In this document: positions 26,834 to 36,436 of the stretch, piece after piece
Layout: each line of letters opens with the position of its first letter
Numbering within the stretch: position 1 is the stretch's first letter
Source: Erysipelotrichales bacterium
GTDB lineage: Bacteria > Bacillota_I > Bacilli_A > RFN20 > CAG-826
Direction: 5' to 3'
DNA length: 62,206 bases
Assembly (NCBI GenBank): GCA_022508535.1
Contig: JAFLUZ010000005.1
Span: 51,189 to 113,394, forward strand
Made by a program: the position numbers and the translations under genes
Notes under the pieces: model-generated
Seen by the model: the letters and a program-made list of their open reading frames with translations, nothing else
Database searches by the model: none
What the model was told of the DNA's origin: nothing

Positions 26834-27907
26834 ATGAAAAGGTTTTGTAAGTTTTTTATGCTTTTATCCCTTTTTAGTTGTTTAGGTTTATCATCATGTA
26901 ACGATAACACTGATAATTCTAACAAAATTAATTTTTTAACTGGTAGCTTTGATGATAAATACAATTTAGGTGGATTTGAAGACATCAATCAAACACAATT
27001 AAATAATCTAAGAGAAGGAAACGCAGACTTTATAATCTACGCTCATACTCTTGGTTGCTCGACATGTGCTAGTGTTGAAAAGAAATTAGAGCACTATATT
27101 GATAATTATGGCCTAACTATATATCGCATTGTTTATAGTGAATTAGACTCAACCGATCCTCTTAGGTTAGCAAGTAAAACCGCTCCAATTATTGGATTTT
27201 ATAAAGAAGGCAAGAAATTAGATATAATTCCTTATAGTTCTAATAGTGATAAATTTGATTCGCAATCAGCATTTAATAAAATGTTTGAAGAATATGTATC
27301 TTTGCCTTCATGTTTCTATATTACCCCAGAAGCATTAGATACCAAAATCAAAAACAAAGAATCATTTGTAGTTCACTTTACTCGTTCTACTTGCCCTGAT
27401 TGTAGTTATTTAAATACTCATTTCTTAGATGAATATATGAGTAAAAACAAAAATAAAAAATTCTATATTATGGAATGTGATGTAATCGGTAGAAGATACT
27501 ATGTCGATAATGATTCATCAACTCCTCAAGTTGATTCTGTAAAATGGCAAGAATTTAAAGATAAATATCAATTATCATCTACTACTTCTCATGAATTTGG
27601 ATATGGCTTAGGTGTCGTTCCTACATTCCAATATTATAAAAATGGTGTCTTAAGTGCGAGCGATGTTTACGTCAATGATACATTTAGTGAAGAATTGATT
27701 TCAGGAATCGAACAAGAAGGAAATACTGTTAAATATAAATTTACAGTAACACAAAGCTTCTTTGAAGAATTAGTTAATAAGACATTTGAATTTGAAACAA
27801 TTTATCATGAAGATTCTATTAAAAGTTTAAAATCTCAATTTAAAAAAGATTGTGTTACAAGTGTTCATGACACTAAATTAACTGAGTTCTTGAACAAGTA
27901 CTGCTAA
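26834..27907 (+). CDS. Lipoprotein with two thioredoxin-like domains
   Basis: The start at 26834 follows an aaggag site; a 7-codon longer reading is unlikely. The signal MKRFCKFFMLLSLFSCLGLSSC has a lipobox LSSC. Two Trx-like segments follow: one around residue 75 with YAHTLGCSTCASVEKKL and one around residue 190 with VHFTRSTCPDCSYLNTHF. Both have CxxC motifs placed at the start of a helix after a hydrophobic strand, as in thioredoxins. The second domain continues to GYGLGVVPTFQYYKNG, the cis-Pro loop. A role in disulfide or redox handling of surface proteins, such as the adjacent Cys-containing glycosidases, is inference. No DsbD/CcdA gene is nearby. Confidence 0.78.
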   Translation: MKRFCKFFMLLSLFSCLGLSSCNDNTDNSNKINFLTGSFDDKYNLGGFEDINQTQLNNLREGNADFIIYAHTLGCSTCASVEKKLEHYIDNYGLTIYRIVYSELDSTDPLRLASKTAPIIGFYKEGKKLDIIPYSSNSDKFDSQSAFNKMFEEYVSLPSCFYITPEALDTKIKNKESFVVHFTRSTCPDCSYLNTHFLDEYMSKNKNKKFYIMECDVIGRRYYVDNDSSTPQVDSVKWQEFKDKYQLSSTTSHEFGYGLGVVPTFQYYKNGVLSASDVYVNDTFSEELISGIEQEGNTVKYKFTVTQSFFEELVNKTFEFETIYHEDSIKSLKSQFKKDCVTSVHDTKLTEFLNKYC

Positions 27908-27919
27908 AAAAACAATTGA

Positions 27920-27951
27920 AATGCTTGGAAAATGTTTCTCCAAGCATTTTT
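27920..27951 (+). terminator. Terminator of the thioredoxin-like lipoprotein gene
   Basis: Perfect 10-bp stem aatgcttgga/tccaagcatt with a 9-nt loop and a T tract. Confidence 0.9.
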
Positions 27952-27986
27952 TATTTCATTATGTTTATCTCAGATAATGTATATAA

Positions 27987-28012
27987 AAATGGCTGTAATT
28001 TTACAGCCATTT
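27987..28012 (-). terminator. Terminator of the first GH3 gene
   Basis: Perfect 10-bp stem aaatggctgt/acagccattt with a 6-nt loop and a minus-strand T5 run, 5 bp after the stop. Confidence 0.88.
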
Positions 28013-28016
28013 CACG

Positions 28017-31000
28017 TTATTCTTGTGTTGAAGGTGTTTCAGGTGCCTCAGATGTTTTCTTCTTTTTCATAACAAGATACATCCATGCTCCACAGCCACC
28101 AAGTCCTATTACATCAACTGCAATGACTACTGGAATATACCAACGGAAATTCAATTCAAGTTCAGCAGTGTGAATTGCAACGCCATCAGTAATCTCTCCA
28201 CTTTCAATTTTTGCGTTGTAGTCAGCTTGTGTTGCAAGTGCATTTGCCCACATATAGATAAGATTTTTATTAGCACGTCTAATAGCCGCTTTGAATGCAT
28301 TTGAATCAATACTACCATAATCAAACCATCCATCACTTTTCCATCCATCCATCCAAAGATCGCCACCAGCACGTACCATTTGTGAACCATTCATGAAGTC
28401 ATGATAATCTGCGTAGTCAGTAAGGAATGCTCCTTTAAAGCCCCATTCTTCACGTACAAGATTAGTTAAGAGTGCTTCACTACCACCAGTCCATACGGCG
28501 CCAATACGTCCGTAAGATGTCATAATTCCTGTTGCACCACCATCTTTAACACAAATTTCAAATGGTTTTACATATACTTCACGAAGTGCTTGTTCAGTAA
28601 GCCATGTATACATACCATCACGATTACTTTCACTTTCGTATAGACATAAGTGTTTTAGATAACTAAATACACCACCATTTTTTGCTGCTTCAACAGTACG
28701 AGCACTCATTAATCCTGAAATCAATGTGTCTTCTGAGTAATATTCATAGTTTCTTCCTCCAAATGGAGAACGATGTAAGTTAATTGCAGGACCATACCAG
28801 CCACTTACACCATTAGAGGCACATTCAGAAGCAATTGCAAGTCCCATACTATAAGCAAGTTCAGTATTCCAGCTTTGAGCAAGTGTGATTGAACTAAAAC
28901 CAGTTGTTCCGTTAATAGCATCATAGAAACTTCCGACTTGGTTAGGTCCATCGACGTCAAGTGTCTTAGGTTTATTAATTGAATCAAGTGCTCTAGTTTG
29001 AGTATAGCCATGTAAAACATGATTTTGCATTTCAGACATTGAAAGTTGATCTAAGACTGGATCCCATAAGTCATCATCATCAAAATTATTTGGATTTCCG
29101 AGTTTTATTCCGAGTTCCGTAATCTTTTTAGTATCATAATCATATACACTCTTACCATTATTAGCACCCGTTGTTATTGCATCAGTATCATGTAATGCGT
29201 CCCAATCATTTGCCATCTTATCAGTATATAGATTTATATCTCTAATTCTTTGATCCATTGAACGGTTTGCTAATTGTTGATATGGGAAAGTATTTACAAA
29301 ATCAGCGCGGCTAAGATATTTAATACTTGCTGTTCCATCACTATTTCCATCTATTGCAACACCATCAATAGTGTTTTCACCTGTGAAAAGATTTCCTACA
29401 GTATTACCTGTTGTGCTATCGTTTTCAATTTTAATATCACTAGCAACACGTAAATTAATTTCAGCCTCACCTTCAACAATTTTGTCAGTTGCAACAGTAT
29501 GTGAGTCTGTACGTAGTGTTAGTTTATAATTACCACTTTCTAATTCATATCCCTTGAAACCATTTTTATTACTATCATAGCAATCGTAAGATTTCATATC
29601 TTCAATTTTTGCTTTAAGTATTACATCTTCACTTTCACCAGGTTCAAGTACTTTTAAAGTTTTTGCAAAAGCCATTAAATTGACTGCTGACTTTTCTATA
29701 CCATTATTTTTATATTCTGGTGTGTAATAGAGTTCCACTACATCTTGTCCTGGCCAATCACCAACATTTGTGACCTTTACTTTAATTTCAATTTGATCTT
29801 CTTCTGTAACAACAGCATTGTTTTCTAAAGAAGATTCAACAACTTCCCATTCGAAATCGGTATAGCTAAGACCATAGCCAAATGGATATTGAACAACATC
29901 TTCATAGCCATTAGAAATGCCCCATTGGCTTTTTGCTTTAGCGCTATCCCAGAAACCAACCGCGTCTGCTGTTTCATACCATTTATATCCAACATAAATA
30001 CTTTCAGCATAATCGGTATAAGCAACGCCAGAGTATTTAACATCTGTACTACCATTTGTATGATTATGGTTAGTAGGATATAAACCAGAGTTTGCAGTTC
30101 CTGTATAGATATTGGTTGTATCAGAACCATTATTATTAGCTTTAATTCCCGAACCAGTATTAACATAGGTTGATGATGTTGATAAATCGTAGGCGTAAGT
30201 ATCCGCTAATTTACCAGAAGGTGTATATTCACCATATAGTAATTTTGGAATCGCAAGAGCACCAGCAGTTCCCGTTGTAGCAACTACCATACATGCGTCA
30301 ATTCCTTCAATTTTATCAAGGAACCCAAGTTCCATGACGTTTGTAGAGTTTATGAGAACGATAACGTTTTCATAGTTTCCAGCGACATATTCTAAAAGTG
30401 CTTCTTCCTCAGTTGAAATTTCTAGATATGTACGATCATTATCTGTTGTATCAATTGCATCAGGCTTTGTAGATTTGCTTGTCTTTTTATATTGAACCTT
30501 AGGTGAGTCATTACTTTCACCAGAAGTTCTTCCAATTACAACAATTGCTGTGTCAGAAAAATCTAGGGCATTTTCAAGAATATCATATCCATAATCTTCA
30601 ATTTTTGGTTCATATAGTCTACTGAACTCATAGTTAAAACTGTGGAGTGTTCCACCACCGAAGTCATTAGCCGTATTATATCCAGTTGCCTTATATCTTC
30701 TCTCTTGGAATTCTTTATACATATCTATTAGTTCAGTATTGTATTCAATTCCATAAGCATCTAGTGAATTAAGAATATTCCAAAGTTTAGTTGCACCTTT
30801 AGAACCATCTAAATTACCACGAGCTTGTCCAGAACCTGATCCACTATAAACCCAATCAATGGATGCCCAACCAAAGACATTAACATTTGGTACATCATCA
30901 AAGTCAAGTGGGAGTACATTGTCTTCATTTTTGACAAGGACGGTACCTTCTTGTTGAATTTGCTCAACAAGTGCAGCACCTTTTTCACGGTTTATAGATC

Positions 31001-31130
31001 CACCTGGTTTGTAACCAATGACAAATTGATCAATTTGTTCATGCATCACGCCAACTGTAATGTTTAAAGCAAGTAAGATAGCAAAAATAACACCACTTAC
31101 TGAAAAACAAGCAATTTTTTTCTTTTTCAT
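28017..31130 (-). CDS. Membrane-anchored family 3 glycoside hydrolase with permuted domain order
   Basis: The start is the ATG at 31130 behind aaaaggag, giving 1037 residues. An N-terminal helix (IACFSVSGVIFAILLALNI) and a C-terminal helix (YIPVVIAVDVIGLGGC) bracket the enzyme, so both ends are in the membrane and the enzyme faces outside. GH3 parts come in reversed order: first the alpha/beta sandwich (GTVLVKNEDNVLPL, VVIGRTSGESNDS), then a fibronectin-III-like domain (VTNVGDWPGQDVVELYYTP), and last the TIM barrel (LDVDGPNQVGSF, GPAINLHRSPFGGRNYEYYS, KHLCLYESE), with nucleophile candidate D905 in FLTDYADY. Beta-glucosidases of Ruminococcus albus and Butyrivibrio have this permuted order. The likely substrate is beta-glucan oligosaccharides. 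Confidence 0.88.
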   Translation of the reverse strand: MKKKKIACFSVSGVIFAILLALNITVGVMHEQIDQFVIGYKPGGSINREKGAALVEQIQQEGTVLVKNEDNVLPLDFDDVPNVNVFGWASIDWVYSGSGSGQARGNLDGSKGATKLWNILNSLDAYGIEYNTELIDMYKEFQERRYKATGYNTANDFGGGTLHSFNYEFSRLYEPKIEDYGYDILENALDFSDTAIVVIGRTSGESNDSPKVQYKKTSKSTKPDAIDTTDNDRTYLEISTEEEALLEYVAGNYENVIVLINSTNVMELGFLDKIEGIDACMVVATTGTAGALAIPKLLYGEYTPSGKLADTYAYDLSTSSTYVNTGSGIKANNNGSDTTNIYTGTANSGLYPTNHNHTNGSTDVKYSGVAYTDYAESIYVGYKWYETADAVGFWDSAKAKSQWGISNGYEDVVQYPFGYGLSYTDFEWEVVESSLENNAVVTEEDQIEIKVKVTNVGDWPGQDVVELYYTPEYKNNGIEKSAVNLMAFAKTLKVLEPGESEDVILKAKIEDMKSYDCYDSNKNGFKGYELESGNYKLTLRTDSHTVATDKIVEGEAEINLRVASDIKIENDSTTGNTVGNLFTGENTIDGVAIDGNSDGTASIKYLSRADFVNTFPYQQLANRSMDQRIRDINLYTDKMANDWDALHDTDAITTGANNGKSVYDYDTKKITELGIKLGNPNNFDDDDLWDPVLDQLSMSEMQNHVLHGYTQTRALDSINKPKTLDVDGPNQVGSFYDAINGTTGFSSITLAQSWNTELAYSMGLAIASECASNGVSGWYGPAINLHRSPFGGRNYEYYSEDTLISGLMSARTVEAAKNGGVFSYLKHLCLYESESNRDGMYTWLTEQALREVYVKPFEICVKDGGATGIMTSYGRIGAVWTGGSEALLTNLVREEWGFKGAFLTDYADYHDFMNGSQMVRAGGDLWMDGWKSDGWFDYGSIDSNAFKAAIRRANKNLIYMWANALATQADYNAKIESGEITDGVAIHTAELELNFRWYIPVVIAVDVIGLGGCGAWMYLVMKKKKTSEAPETPSTQE

Positions 31131-31479
31131 TTTGTTACTCCTTTTTTGCATTAGTTAAAGTAAATAGACATATTGTTTTATCTTTTTGAATTACAATTAT
31201 ATATTATATTGTTAAACACATTTTCGCAATACTTGATTTTATAAATCAAAGTCGGCAAAATGAAGCCTATAAAATAATGCAATTATACAAAATTTTTATT
31301 AATATTTTTTAAACGAATTTGACAAGATAATTGAGAAATGCTAATGACATTTGTTGTTAAATGTTGTAACAACTCAATTGCAAATAAAAGTGTAATCTAA
31401 AAGGTGCATAAAAATGTAAATTCATGCACCTTTTTAATAAGATTAATTTTTTAACTATTTATTAATTCTTTAAAGCATT
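31131..31479. other. Intergenic region between the two GH3 genes, with terminator
   Basis: The stem aaaggtgcat/atgcaccttt at 31400-31433 terminates the downstream-reading GH3 gene that ends at 31480. The remaining 270 bp are AT-rich and should hold the promoter of the first GH3 gene; I could not fix its -35 box. Confidence 0.65.
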
Positions 31480-34400
31480 TCATTCGTTTTGTTCAATAAT
31501 TTCTTTACGTTTCTTTGAATAAAACATAAATGTAATACATGTCACTATTCCACCAACAATTAAAACATTAGCCATGACCCAAATCACAATAAATAATGCA
31601 GATTTAGGAGCCGCTGTAACATTTGGTCCAATTGAGACATCATATTTGTCATCAATTTCCCCCTTATCGACTTTATCTTGATATTGTTTTGCAGAAACAA
31701 TTGTATCTAAATATGTGTATAATAGGCTCTTTACTGATTCACGTGCGCCATAAGCTGCTCCCACATTTGTAAATGATATCTTTGCAGAACTATTTGTAGC
31801 TCTAAGATATAAATCGTTACCAGCTTTAATAGCTCTATTGTAATCTTCCATATAGCAATTAATATTACAATAGTCGGTAATTATACTGCCATGGAAGCCC
31901 CACTCTGTTCTTAAAATATCAGTAAGAAGAGCATGATTATAACCACACCATACAGCCCCTAGTTTATTGAACGCACTCATCATAGCATTTGCTCCGCCCT
32001 CTTTAACAACAAATTCAAAGGCTTTTAAATAAACTTCTCTTAATGTTTGCTCAGTCAACCATTCGTACCAGTCACCAGCGTTTTGTCCATTATCACTAAT
32101 GACAAAATGCTTAACATAACAAATTAATCCTTTTTGTTTTGCACCACGCACTGTTTCAGATGCAAGCTTCCCAGATAAGATTGCATCTTCACTATAATAC
32201 TCGAAATTTCTTTCATTATAAACTGAACGATGTAAGTTAACACCTGGAGCATACCAACCTTGAACGCCAGTAGCATTGCCAATTTGACCTTGAGATAGAC
32301 CAATATTATAAGTTAAACGTTGACTCCAGGAACAACCAGTAAGTGCTTCTGCTGGGAATATTACCCAGTTAGAATTTCCACCCGATGTAGAATTGTTAAA
32401 TCCTGCAGGGCCATCCGTTTCGAAATTACGAGTTTTACCCACACTTTCAATAGCTTCAGTTTGGAACCCACCCATACCGATAAGTCTTTGAATTTCTTCT
32501 TGAGTAAGTTGATTTAAGAAATCTTTCCAAAGTGGATTATCCCAATCTTGTAATTTTTCCATTAATTCATAATTATATTTAAGATTTGCGTTCTTATTAG
32601 AACCATCTAAATCATCAAAAAGCGGCTTGCTTCCATTGCTTGTTGTGAGATAGAGTTCGTTGTCTAATCCATATTCAAATCCGGATATATCTTCTTTGTC
32701 GTAGCCATCAAAATCATAATTGGCTGCTGCCATTGCATCATTTGTTGGGCCACTAACCTTTTTAAGATTAGAGTAATTAGCAAATCCCTTTTCTCTTGAA
32801 AGATAAGTCACACCACCATTTCTTGCACCTTTACTACCATCAATTGGCATATTTGCATATGCATTTTCTCCAGTAAAACGATTTTCTACTTTTTTACCTG
32901 TTACAGGGTCATTTTCAAATTTAAGACCATTACAATCTAAGAAATAATTATCATCGATTACTTCATGAGAATTTTGCATTAGCTTAATATCATATTGACC
33001 TTCGTCAAGTTCATAACCTTTAAATCCATTGCTATTTTTATCATAATCATCATATGACGCCATATCGTATGCTTTGAAAGATAGTGTAATATCTTGGTAA
33101 CATTCTGTACTAGATTCAATCTCTGGTTTAAGAAGTTTAGTCTTATCGAAAGCAAGTAAATTGATGCTTGCTTTCTCAATTCCTCCATCGATATAAGGAG
33201 GTGTAAAATATAATTGAACAACATCTCTTCCGACTTTATCGCCTACATTTTTGACACGTACAGTAACTGAATAAGTTGTTTCTCCATCCATTTTTTCTCC
33301 ATTATTCCAAGAAACATCAATAATTTCTTGTTCAAATTCTGTATAGCTTAAGCCATAACCAAATGGATATTGAACAACATCTTCATAAGTTACACCTCTA
33401 GAGGAGAAATAACCAGATACATCCGCTGTTTCATACCATTTATAGCCAAAGTAGATACCTTCGGAGTATGCAATAGTATTTGTATTACCAAAGCCAGTAG
33501 GGGTTGCATTAATATAGGTAGGGTTATGCTCTTGCCAACTATAAGCATAGATATCCGAAAGTCTTCCTGAAGGACTAATTGGCTCATATGTACGAGACTT
33601 TTCTTTACCATTATCATCGCGCTCAATAATAAGTTTTTCTCCATACATAATTTCTGGTATAGCACGAGCGCCAGATTGTCCAGGAATACCAACATACATA
33701 CATGCTTTAATGCATTGATATTCTTCAAGGAATTTTAGTTCAATCGGATTACCTGTATTTAATAATACAACAACATTAAAACCATACTCTTCTAATTTAT
33801 TAAATATAATTCTTTCTTGAGAGGTTAATTCGAGGAATTGTCCATTACGATAACCACCAATGTTAACAAGTTCATCTGATCCACCATTTTCTGTTCCATA
33901 GCGACTTAAAACTACGACTGCAGTTGTAGAAAAATCGTAAGCATTATTCATTGTACTTTCATCATAGAATGATTCTTCAGGGTTTTGTAATGCACCAATA
34001 ACATTTTCCCAACTAAAACTATGCGCATCCGCATCATAATTTGAAAAAGTCTCATACTTTTGAGCAAGAGTTCTATTATACAAACCCGTTTCATATTCAT
34101 TGAAAGCTTCTAAAAGTGTAATAGCGTTATCTTCGTTAAGTGAAGAGTTACCTACACCACCACTACCGCCACCAACGAGTAAAAATCCATTATTTGATGA
34201 ACCCCATCCGAAGAAGTTAACTTTTTCGCTTGCCTCAAGTGGAAGGAAATTGTCTTCATTTTTCAAAAGAACAATACTTTCTTCAGCAATTTCTCCGACT
34301 AGTTCATCAGCAGTGCCAAGTGCATTCTTGGCTTCCGAAGATGATAGATCACCACTGCCACCAGAAAAGAAACTATGTAACATTGGTGAGAAATAATCAA

Positions 34401-34503
34401 GAACAATATTTCCTGCAACCATTACTCCAACAAGGAAGACAGAAACGCACATAAGAATAATACGTTTGACGCCTTTTTTGCCTTTAAAAAAATCTTTAAA
34501 CAT
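31480..34503 (-). CDS. Second membrane-anchored family 3 glycoside hydrolase, permuted
   Basis: The 1007-residue paralogue of the neighbouring gene has the same layout: N-terminal anchor helix (IILMCVSVFLVGVMVAGNIVL), sandwich domain (ESIVLLKNEDNFLPL, TTAVVVLSRYGTENGG), FnIII-like domain (VKNVGDKVGRDVVQLYFTP), barrel (FETDGPAGFNNST, APGVNLHRSVYNERNFEYYS, VKHFVISDNG), nucleophile candidate D877 in IITDYCNI, and a C-terminal helix (LFIVIWVMANVLIVGG). Here the KHF motif of GH3 is preserved, unlike KHL in the neighbour, so the two enzymes probably differ in substrate. The ribosome site is aaaggag. The tandem arrangement suggests an old duplication. Confidence 0.88.
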   Translation of the reverse strand: MFKDFFKGKKGVKRIILMCVSVFLVGVMVAGNIVLDYFSPMLHSFFSGGSGDLSSSEAKNALGTADELVGEIAEESIVLLKNEDNFLPLEASEKVNFFGWGSSNNGFLLVGGGSGGVGNSSLNEDNAITLLEAFNEYETGLYNRTLAQKYETFSNYDADAHSFSWENVIGALQNPEESFYDESTMNNAYDFSTTAVVVLSRYGTENGGSDELVNIGGYRNGQFLELTSQERIIFNKLEEYGFNVVVLLNTGNPIELKFLEEYQCIKACMYVGIPGQSGARAIPEIMYGEKLIIERDDNGKEKSRTYEPISPSGRLSDIYAYSWQEHNPTYINATPTGFGNTNTIAYSEGIYFGYKWYETADVSGYFSSRGVTYEDVVQYPFGYGLSYTEFEQEIIDVSWNNGEKMDGETTYSVTVRVKNVGDKVGRDVVQLYFTPPYIDGGIEKASINLLAFDKTKLLKPEIESSTECYQDITLSFKAYDMASYDDYDKNSNGFKGYELDEGQYDIKLMQNSHEVIDDNYFLDCNGLKFENDPVTGKKVENRFTGENAYANMPIDGSKGARNGGVTYLSREKGFANYSNLKKVSGPTNDAMAAANYDFDGYDKEDISGFEYGLDNELYLTTSNGSKPLFDDLDGSNKNANLKYNYELMEKLQDWDNPLWKDFLNQLTQEEIQRLIGMGGFQTEAIESVGKTRNFETDGPAGFNNSTSGGNSNWVIFPAEALTGCSWSQRLTYNIGLSQGQIGNATGVQGWYAPGVNLHRSVYNERNFEYYSEDAILSGKLASETVRGAKQKGLICYVKHFVISDNGQNAGDWYEWLTEQTLREVYLKAFEFVVKEGGANAMMSAFNKLGAVWCGYNHALLTDILRTEWGFHGSIITDYCNINCYMEDYNRAIKAGNDLYLRATNSSAKISFTNVGAAYGARESVKSLLYTYLDTIVSAKQYQDKVDKGEIDDKYDVSIGPNVTAAPKSALFIVIWVMANVLIVGGIVTCITFMFYSKKRKEIIEQNE

Positions 34504-34683
34504 ACTTTTCTCCTTTATAATTTACTTGTATTGCAGTAAACGAATTGCTTCGTTTATTACATAATATGTTTTATATAATTTAAACCGATAATACCGACAC
34601 ATCATTAGAAATATTAATTACTACCAATAGAGTTTCAGTACTATCGTAAATCAATATAATTTGTCTCCACAATTTAACGAATA

Positions 34684-36288
34684 TTACTTTATCTTAATAC
34701 TAATTCCAACACAGTTAAAGAAACGACCAGCACTATATGCTAATGTATATTGCCATATTTCGCCTTTTTCATTTGTAACTTCAATCGAGTAATCATCAAA
34801 ATATTCCATATATGGTTTCAAATCGAATTCGCCACCTGCTCCTCCAAAGTGAGCAATGAATGCATATTCATATAAACTATGATTAATGATATATCTTACT
34901 TCGAAAGTAAGTGTTCCATCGTCTAATTTGCCACAAGTTGCTGAATAAGCACCAAACCATCTACTATCCCAGTCTTCCCACTCAGCATTTTCTACTTCAT
35001 AAGGATCACCTTGTAAGACAAGTGGAAGTCCTATAAATAATCCTTCGTAATCTTCTTCGTTATAACCAACTTGAGTAAATGTGCCGCTCAAAACTAAAAC
35101 AGGATTATTGTTATCTGCTAAAAGTGCGACATTTGTTACTTCGTAATCAAGTGAGAATTTATGAGATGTGATTGTGCAATCATGTGCCATGATTTTTAAA
35201 CTATCCACATTAGCAGCAAATTTTCCTGCCCAGTCACCATGTGCTGTATCTCTATAATCATGTTCTTTAAATGTTAGTTTAATATCATTTCTACCTTCAA
35301 CGACATTAATATTTGGGAATGCGACTTCTTCCCAGTTAAACCAAAGTGTTGGATCAGGTTCTCCGCCTGATTTTCCTCCACCTGGAAGAATTGCATCATC
35401 AGGGATATTATATTTAACACCATTGACTGTAAAATCACATAATCTATTAAATTGAACATCACCCATCCATACTGGAACCCATTCATTTTCAGGATCTGCT
35501 TCTTTAAAATATAAAGATGCAAGGCGGAACGCAATATCAACTACACCATTTGAATCAGAATCAAAGATAAAAGTAATTGAGTCTCCTGCGAATAAATTAC
35601 CGACATATTTACCACCTGTTGCTAAATGCTTTTCATCAACATCTACAGCATCTTCAGGATAAGAAGGATTTGAAGCCTTAATAATTCCATCTTCTGCTTC
35701 AATAAATAAGCCATGTGCAATATTTAAATTTAAAGTAAATGTATGAGTCAAGTATTTTACTGTAAATACAGCATCTTCTTCAGTAAGTCCTTCTTTTTTG
35801 AAATCTGCGTTATCAACAGTAATACTAACATCTTTTTCATCGCCGTTTTCATAAGTAAGCGTAATGATCATACCAGTTGGATCAAATAATTCACCTGGAA
35901 AATAATCTAACTTATTAGGATCGGATTTTTTCACTGCACTAACAATGTTGTTATGAACTTTAATACTTTGTCTTGCAGTAAATGATTCCTCTTCTGTTTT
36001 GTAAGTGATAGTAATTCTTGTTGTGGTTGTGCTAAGTTTTCCACTTGGAGAATATGTATAATCGCTTGAATTTAGTGCCTCGGATTTCCCATCGCTATAC
36101 ATAACGCTAACAACCATACCAGTTGGATCGAATGTTTCCCCAATAACATAATCTGTTTTTGTTGGTGGTGTTGTTACTTCGATTCCATCAATTGTTGCCT
36201 TACTCCCACATGAAGAAAGAGCAATTGTCGAAATAAACATAAGCGCTGTTGTACATAGCGTAATAAATGTTTTCCTTAAACTTCTCAT
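34684..36288 (-). CDS. Lipoprotein with two bacterial Ig-like domains and a CBM6/35-like module
   Basis: Signal MRSLRKTFITLCTTALMF...ALSSC with lipobox LSSC. Two Ig-like repeats of about 75 residues (TPPTKTDYVIGETFDPTGM at 40-110, PNKLDYFPGELFDPTGMII at 120-190) match the bacterial group 3/4 Ig pattern. From about residue 197 there is a carbohydrate-binding module-like beta sandwich: LFIEAEDGIIKASN, GGKYVGNLFAGDSITF, INVVEGRNDIKLTF and SLKIMAH. These read like CBM6/CBM35. The remaining 150 residues form another beta-rich domain. No catalytic motif is seen, so it may be a glycan-binding surface protein serving the neighbouring GH3 and GH128-like enzymes. Confidence 0.82.
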   Translation of the reverse strand: MRSLRKTFITLCTTALMFISTIALSSCGSKATIDGIEVTTPPTKTDYVIGETFDPTGMVVSVMYSDGKSEALNSSDYTYSPSGKLSTTTTRITITYKTEEESFTARQSIKVHNNIVSAVKKSDPNKLDYFPGELFDPTGMIITLTYENGDEKDVSITVDNADFKKEGLTEEDAVFTVKYLTHTFTLNLNIAHGLFIEAEDGIIKASNPSYPEDAVDVDEKHLATGGKYVGNLFAGDSITFIFDSDSNGVVDIAFRLASLYFKEADPENEWVPVWMGDVQFNRLCDFTVNGVKYNIPDDAILPGGGKSGGEPDPTLWFNWEEVAFPNINVVEGRNDIKLTFKEHDYRDTAHGDWAGKFAANVDSLKIMAHDCTITSHKFSLDYEVTNVALLADNNNPVLVLSGTFTQVGYNEEDYEGLFIGLPLVLQGDPYEVENAEWEDWDSRWFGAYSATCGKLDDGTLTFEVRYIINHSLYEYAFIAHFGGAGGEFDLKPYMEYFDDYSIEVTNEKGEIWQYTLAYSAGRFFNCVGISIKIK

Positions 36289-36383
36289 ATTTTTCCTCCT
36301 AAAATATTTAGATATTTTAATTATGATATATACATTTTTTTATGTCAAGAAATCGGTTGCTTTTGTGAAAATACAATTAAAAA

Positions 36384-36404
36384 AGAGAGAATATGAACTC
36401 TCCC
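36384..36404 (-). terminator. Terminator of the GH128-like gene
   Basis: Stem gagaga/tctcc-type arms with a minus-strand T6 run, 33 bp after the stop; it separates this gene from the CBM lipoprotein gene. Confidence 0.7.
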
Positions 36405-36436
36405 TAATATAGTTTTTTTAGTGTAATCTATAACTA

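Noticed and set aside
34100-34396. Plus-strand ORF of 98 codons inside the second GH3 gene
   Set aside because: Antisense frame of a real gene with conserved motifs, no own ribosome site.
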